A program made the translations under genes and the position numbers. Under the pieces are notes generated by a model that saw only the letters and a list, made by a program, of their open reading frames with translations, had not been told where the DNA came from and searched no databases. 64,000 bases of DNA from Membranipora membranacea (Eukaryota; Bryozoa; Gymnolaemata; Cheilostomatida; Membraniporidae): contig OU612071.1 in assembly GCA_914767715.1 (NCBI GenBank), positions 22,875,681 through 22,939,680 on the forward strand, in the 5' to 3' direction. Every line of letters starts with the position of its first letter. Positions within the stretch are counted from its first letter, which is position 1. This document shows, piece by piece, positions 60,101 through 64,000 of the stretch.

Positions 60101-63100
60101 TAAAAATATAGGACGAAGAAAAACCCCGCCAGAACCGGAAATAGAACAAGAAGCTCCAGAAGCTCAGGGAAATGAGATCTTTCAAAATCTCAAGCTCAGG
60201 CTATCCAACCCCATCTGTCGGTGGACAGGCTGTGAGGAAGCAGAGTATGCCTTTGGCACTGTGCAAGATCTCACCAGTCACATCTCAACTCACGTTGACC
60301 TTCAGCTTGACACTGCTCCGATCCTGAAGGAGTATGTTTGTAGATGGGAGAATTGTGGGAAGATTTATCAGAAGGACAAGCTGCTTTTCACACACATTCA
60401 GGATATACATACAGGTGAGAAACCCATACATCTAACATCGAGACAATATTTAAGCTAAAATTCAATCAATTTCAACCAAGAATTCAAGCTCACTTCTTTT
60501 TGGCTCTAACCTCACTTAAATATTATTGTTCTTGATACATACCTGCAGCTGTGACTTGTGCCATCATTGTCTCTCTTTAATATGTGTCGGGATAATCTGC
60601 TGTAGCTACACTTTGATTCATTACGTGTCAGTCCCATCACAAAAACACCAGCTGAAAAAGAGAATTTATTTGTTTATATAGGCTGCACTCAGGATCAGTT
60701 CCGTTTGGATCTGATCGAAGACCAGATCAAAAACTTCGATCTTGTGGCAAGACAGAGAAGGTGGAGTGTGGGGACAATCAAGTTTTGTGTTGGAGCCCTC
60801 AGAAGAGGTATGTTGGTGCCAGCTTTGCTAATTTATCTGAATTGTTAAAGGAAGTGACTACTAGGCTTGTATGAGTCTTAAAAAAATGGAGGAAAACATA
60901 ATGCATCCATTGAAGCTTTCACACTGGACATACGATGACTTTTTCACACTGGACATACGATGACTTAAGTAGTAAAATGCTCAGTGCACTCGACTTCGTT
61001 AAAGGTTTGTTTTGTCTTCGTGAAAAAATTGATCATTGCATCCAATTAAAAATGTGTTAGGCCTATGTGTTTTAAATTTTTTTCAAATGAAGTATACTGT
61101 ACTTTAATCAAGGTGAACTTGATAAGCTAAGGAAAGCTGGGATGTGTCTCCCTAGTTCCTCAACTGTGAGGAGATATAAGAGTTATGGGCACAGCACCAG
61201 TGGTTGGGACGATAAGATAATAAAAGATCTCAGGGACACCATGACTTTGCTTCATCTTCCACCAAAGGCCAGATATGGTATCGTCTGTTTTGATGAGGTT
61301 GAGGGGAAAGAGGGAATCGTGTTCAATCCTCACACAGGAGATTTAGTTGGTAAGTGGTCAATCTCTAACTGATGTGCTTCATATTGATATTCATACCACA
61401 TATAGCTAGTCCAAGTTTTGCAAAAACAACACAATGTTCCGTGCTATCACAAGTCATGTATCATTTAACTATAATGAACCACCATATAATAGCTACCAGT
61501 TCTAACAGATATCACAGTCATATCAGATATCACACCTTGGTTGGTTGATAATGTTTAAAACTGATGTTTCAGGTTTTTGTGAAGAGTCGAGTGAACTTGG
61601 ATCACATGTTCTCCAGTTCTTCTGGACATGCGCATTTACGAACTTCAGTTATCCTCTCGCCTACTTTGTAACAACCACAGTCAGTTATATTGACATTCAC
61701 AAATACTTCTGGGAAGGTGTCCGTCTGCTGATGCAGAATAACCTCTGCATCATGGCTACCATCTTTGATGGTTCACCTGCCAACAGAAAATTTCAGGTAA
61801 GCATGATGTATTGATTGTTTTGACTGGAGAATTAATTCAAAATAAAATTGCATGTAAAATTGTTGAAGTCAAGCTTGTAATATTGTATGATGCTTTAAAC
61901 TGGTTCCTTTGGTGTGTGAAGCTCAAGATTATTATTTTGAACTCTTATCATATAGGATATCATCACCACTGGATCAGAAAGCCACCTGGCATTCAACATC
62001 ATGGCCGAGAAGACGGAGTTTATCATCGTCATATCCGACCCCCCTCACTTGCTCAAGAAGCTGAGGTACGTAACACACATATTAGAATATCACCCATCAG
62101 TTTATTGATCCAAAGTTTGAGAAAACAGAGGGTTTAAGGAATCATTTCCACAAGGCCATAAGGGAGTCTTACTTTAGCGCATCATATTAAGATTTAAAAA
62201 TATTCTATTTATTTTACAGAAACGCTCTGAATAACAGTAGAACTGAGAAAATATCTACACGCCACATGATCAGGGAAGGCGAACGGCTGGTATGGTCTCA
62301 TGTAGAAGCCATCAAGGATGCCCCACGAAGTATCGGGTGGAGCATGTCCAGGATACCCAACAATGCTGTGTACCTGAATAACTTCTCCAAAATGAGAATC
62401 CCACTCATGGAAAAGGTGAGTCTTTTTTTCTGCCCGAATAGGTGTCGACTGTCGAAGGATATATAATAATATAGTAAAGAGAAAACAAGAACAAATTTAA
62501 AATTGAACATTTATCTTTGAATTTAGCAATGTATGAGCCAGTCTTGAATCCAATTATATACAAGAGGTTTGAATATTCATTTTGATTTTCAGGTCATCAA
62601 TGAACAGGTCGCAAATGAGCTAGAGAAGGCTGGATACGAACAGACAGGTCTCTTTGTTAGAATGTGTGCACATCTGTGGGGTATCATGAATACCAGAACG
62701 GTGGTGAAAAAAGACGAACTACCACAGTTCAAGCGGGTAAGCAGCTTTTCACCAAAGCAGAACACATGCAATCTTTCTTCTTCACAGACAACAATAAAGA
62801 CCAGCTCAAAATCTTTTTCTGCTAGCTCCTAAAACACACTTCATTATTCACAGACCTAATAAATCAGGACATTTTAACATATTTTTACTCCAAGTCGATA
62901 ATTATCTTACCATTTCAAGTTGATATTCATTTGGTTATAGAAACTCCAGCCCATACTGGACTACTTCACTGCCTGGGATCATGACAGATTTGACCCACAC
63001 AGCCCTAGAGTGCCAAGCCCATCTGATGTGCCACCTGTAACAACGCTGAGTGATCTAAAGACAGCCTGCAGAGGATTTGCTGCCCTGTGTGACAAAGCTG

Positions 63101-63597
63101 TTGAGCTAGGTCATGGACTAATTCCTCACCGAGTTAGCCAAGACGTGTTGGAGAACTGGTTCGGTCACCAGAGGCAGGCTTGTGGATCCAACAGCAACAT
63201 GACAGGTCAGCGCTATAACATTGCAAAAATATTAGTCAACTGCTATTGAAAGAGGCAGCTATATTATGCCAGGTGTGGTGTTCCATTTTAGAAAATCGAA
63301 TTAGATAACCAGTGCTTCGGTTAATATGATCAATCAATGTATCGCATAAAGTTTGACAGTGTGCCTACATCACAGATTGAATAGGAAAGTGAAACGTCCC
63401 CAGCATCTATATTTGTAACAGGAAACTCAATAATTCCTAATTCTCATTTATTTACAGTCTCAACATATGGTAGCAACACAGTTAACATTCAATTTATGAA
63501 TGTTGCTGCAGGGAGTTATCACCAGGACTGTGACCAGCTTGTAGCCAGGCCACGTGAGAGCAACCGGAAGCTGCCGTGGATCACTCTTGATGAGTAG
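57139..63597 (+). CDS. P-element-like transposase protein with two C2H2 zinc fingers, 10 exons, 743 aa
   Basis: Exons: 57139-57328, 59815-60414, 60682-60807, 61113-61349, 61573-61796, 61956-62065, 62220-62415, 62593-62736, 62941-63205, 63458-63597. All introns are GT-AG, phases agree, and the 2,232-nt total is one open frame. The ATG has a good context (AAAACATGG) eight bases after a TTTTTAG acceptor. C2H2 fingers: C198/C203-H219/H223 and C239/C244-H257/H262. The RNase H-like P-type core follows. It has RWSVGTIKF (from about 291) and LPSSSTVRRY (about 318), then CFDEVEG with D366, ATIFDGSPANRKF with D450, SDPPHLLKKLRN (487-497) and SQDVLENWFGHQRQ with E680. D366, D450 and E680 are the candidate D-D-E catalytic residues. 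The fingers stand where P elements and THAP9 have a THAP DNA-binding domain. The role is DNA transposition, or sequence-specific DNA binding if domesticated. Intron 1 is swollen by element E. The protein ends 63 residues after E680, shorter than usual, so the 3' end may be incomplete. Confidence 0.85.
57394..59601. mobile_element. Element E, copy 2 (2,208 bp) inside intron 1
   Basis: It begins CTCAGTTCATTAAAGTCAA and ends with the complement of CTCAGTTATTTAAAGTCAA. TT lies on both sides (57392-57393 and 59602-59603). It matches the copy at 4.9-8.7 kb closely at both ends and in the middle but lacks the extra block present at 7549-7920. It shows the uninterrupted order of segments from before the local duplication. 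Subtracting it leaves a host intron of about 278 bases, the size of the other introns of this gene. A short plus-strand ORF ending KVPASFASRGKLWEA and a minus-strand start MASKQNWKQFFTQCIETIQV are shared with copy 1, but no transposase is evident. Confidence 0.72.
60931..60966 (+). repeat. Short tandem repeat in intron 3
   Basis: CACTGGACATACGATGACTT occurs twice in tandem with a 23-base period (about 60931-60966). It is noncoding and near the middle of the intron. Confidence 0.7.
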
Positions 63598-64000
63598 CCG
63601 TGAGTATGGTTTAAAAGAGGCGGCCTCGAGAGGCGACGAAGGGTGCATGAGGGCGTTAGACTCCCCCGTTGTCGCTGAGGTGGCGAGCCAGCCGGAAGTA
63701 GGGGAGGGAGGGAAACCGCTGAGCGAACTGAAACCGGAAGGGGGGCTCCCGTGTCAGGTTTCACGTGCCGCCCCCTGTAAGTACTCAAATAGCATTGATA
63801 TGACCATCATTTGGCAATGAAGGCAAGCAATCAAAGGGCTTGTGATTGGATTAATTGAACATTGATGACATTATTCAAGTAATAGCATATAAATGCTATT
63901 TGAGGAAACTGATGGACACATATCTGTATGTACCTGTTTGTTGTTGTATCTCTTGCAGTATCGCTGGCACATACATGGCAATCATCACAGTTTATGACAG
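63598..64000 (+). other. GC-rich 3' flank with possible further exon
   Basis: Bases 63600-63780 are much more GC-rich than their surroundings. They end in a strong donor (CCCCCTGTAAGTACT). An acceptor TATCTCTTGCAG follows at about 63947-63958 and opens into unbroken frame to the window edge. Within exon 10 a GTGAGAG donor-like site at about 63553 would also join to that acceptor in phase. The transposase gene may thus continue beyond the window by alternative splicing. Otherwise this is 3' UTR or an inserted element. Confidence 0.35.

Noticed and set aside
63519-63788. Minus-strand 89-codon frame near the window end
   Set aside because: It is antisense to the last transposase exon and to a GC-rich patch where chance frames are long. 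No domain is visible.

Overview
The window is metazoan nuclear DNA, most likely from a marine invertebrate with compact introns; a sponge or cnidarian would fit, but nothing here proves the clade. The background is AT-rich. A multi-exon gene has GT-AG introns of 150-305 bp, and remnants of at least six transposon families are present. A run of exactly 500 N marks an arbitrary scaffold gap. There is no bacterial gene organisation.

Layout. 1-8.7 kb: a fold-back repeat, then a 3,441-bp segment present twice in direct tandem and apparently identical. The duplication cuts through a terminal-inverted-repeat element (here called E). 9.1 kb: a tRNA-like sequence. 10.2-28.1 kb: a 17.9-kb compound satellite. 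Its 61-bp, 42-bp and 10-bp arrays share modules, and they fade into a degenerate 10-bp-period tract of opposite polarity that runs into the gap. 29-31.5 kb: two exon-like segments of an unrecognised minus-strand gene and a broken hAT transposase with a cluster of mini-hairpins. 31.8-39 kb: two diverged copies of one segment. The second copy contains a broken Ty3/gypsy-type gag, itself split by a 556-bp TTAA-flanked MITE. 39-51 kb: mostly noncoding, with short coding-like remnants, a G20 tract, a piece of E and a LINE 3' end. 51.4-54.96 kb: a nearly intact PHD-endonuclease-reverse transcriptase LINE with two nonsense codons. 55-55.6 kb: a 280-bp repeat that looks like a tandemly duplicated exon-intron module. 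56-57.1 kb: a 307-residue ORF of unknown function overlapped by a PHD finger in the -1 frame. 57.1-63.6 kb: an apparently intact ten-exon gene for a 743-residue P-element-like transposase protein. It has two C2H2 zinc fingers where a THAP domain would be expected, and the second copy of E sits in its first intron.

The most notable objects are the zinc-finger/P-element-type gene, with its intact frame and candidate D-D-E residues, and the odd PHD-bearing ORF just upstream, which may belong to the same element. The modular satellite is also notable because one repeat unit appears to be built from parts of its neighbours. Splice sites, domains and repeat periods were read by eye; family assignments rest on motif recognition, not database searches.
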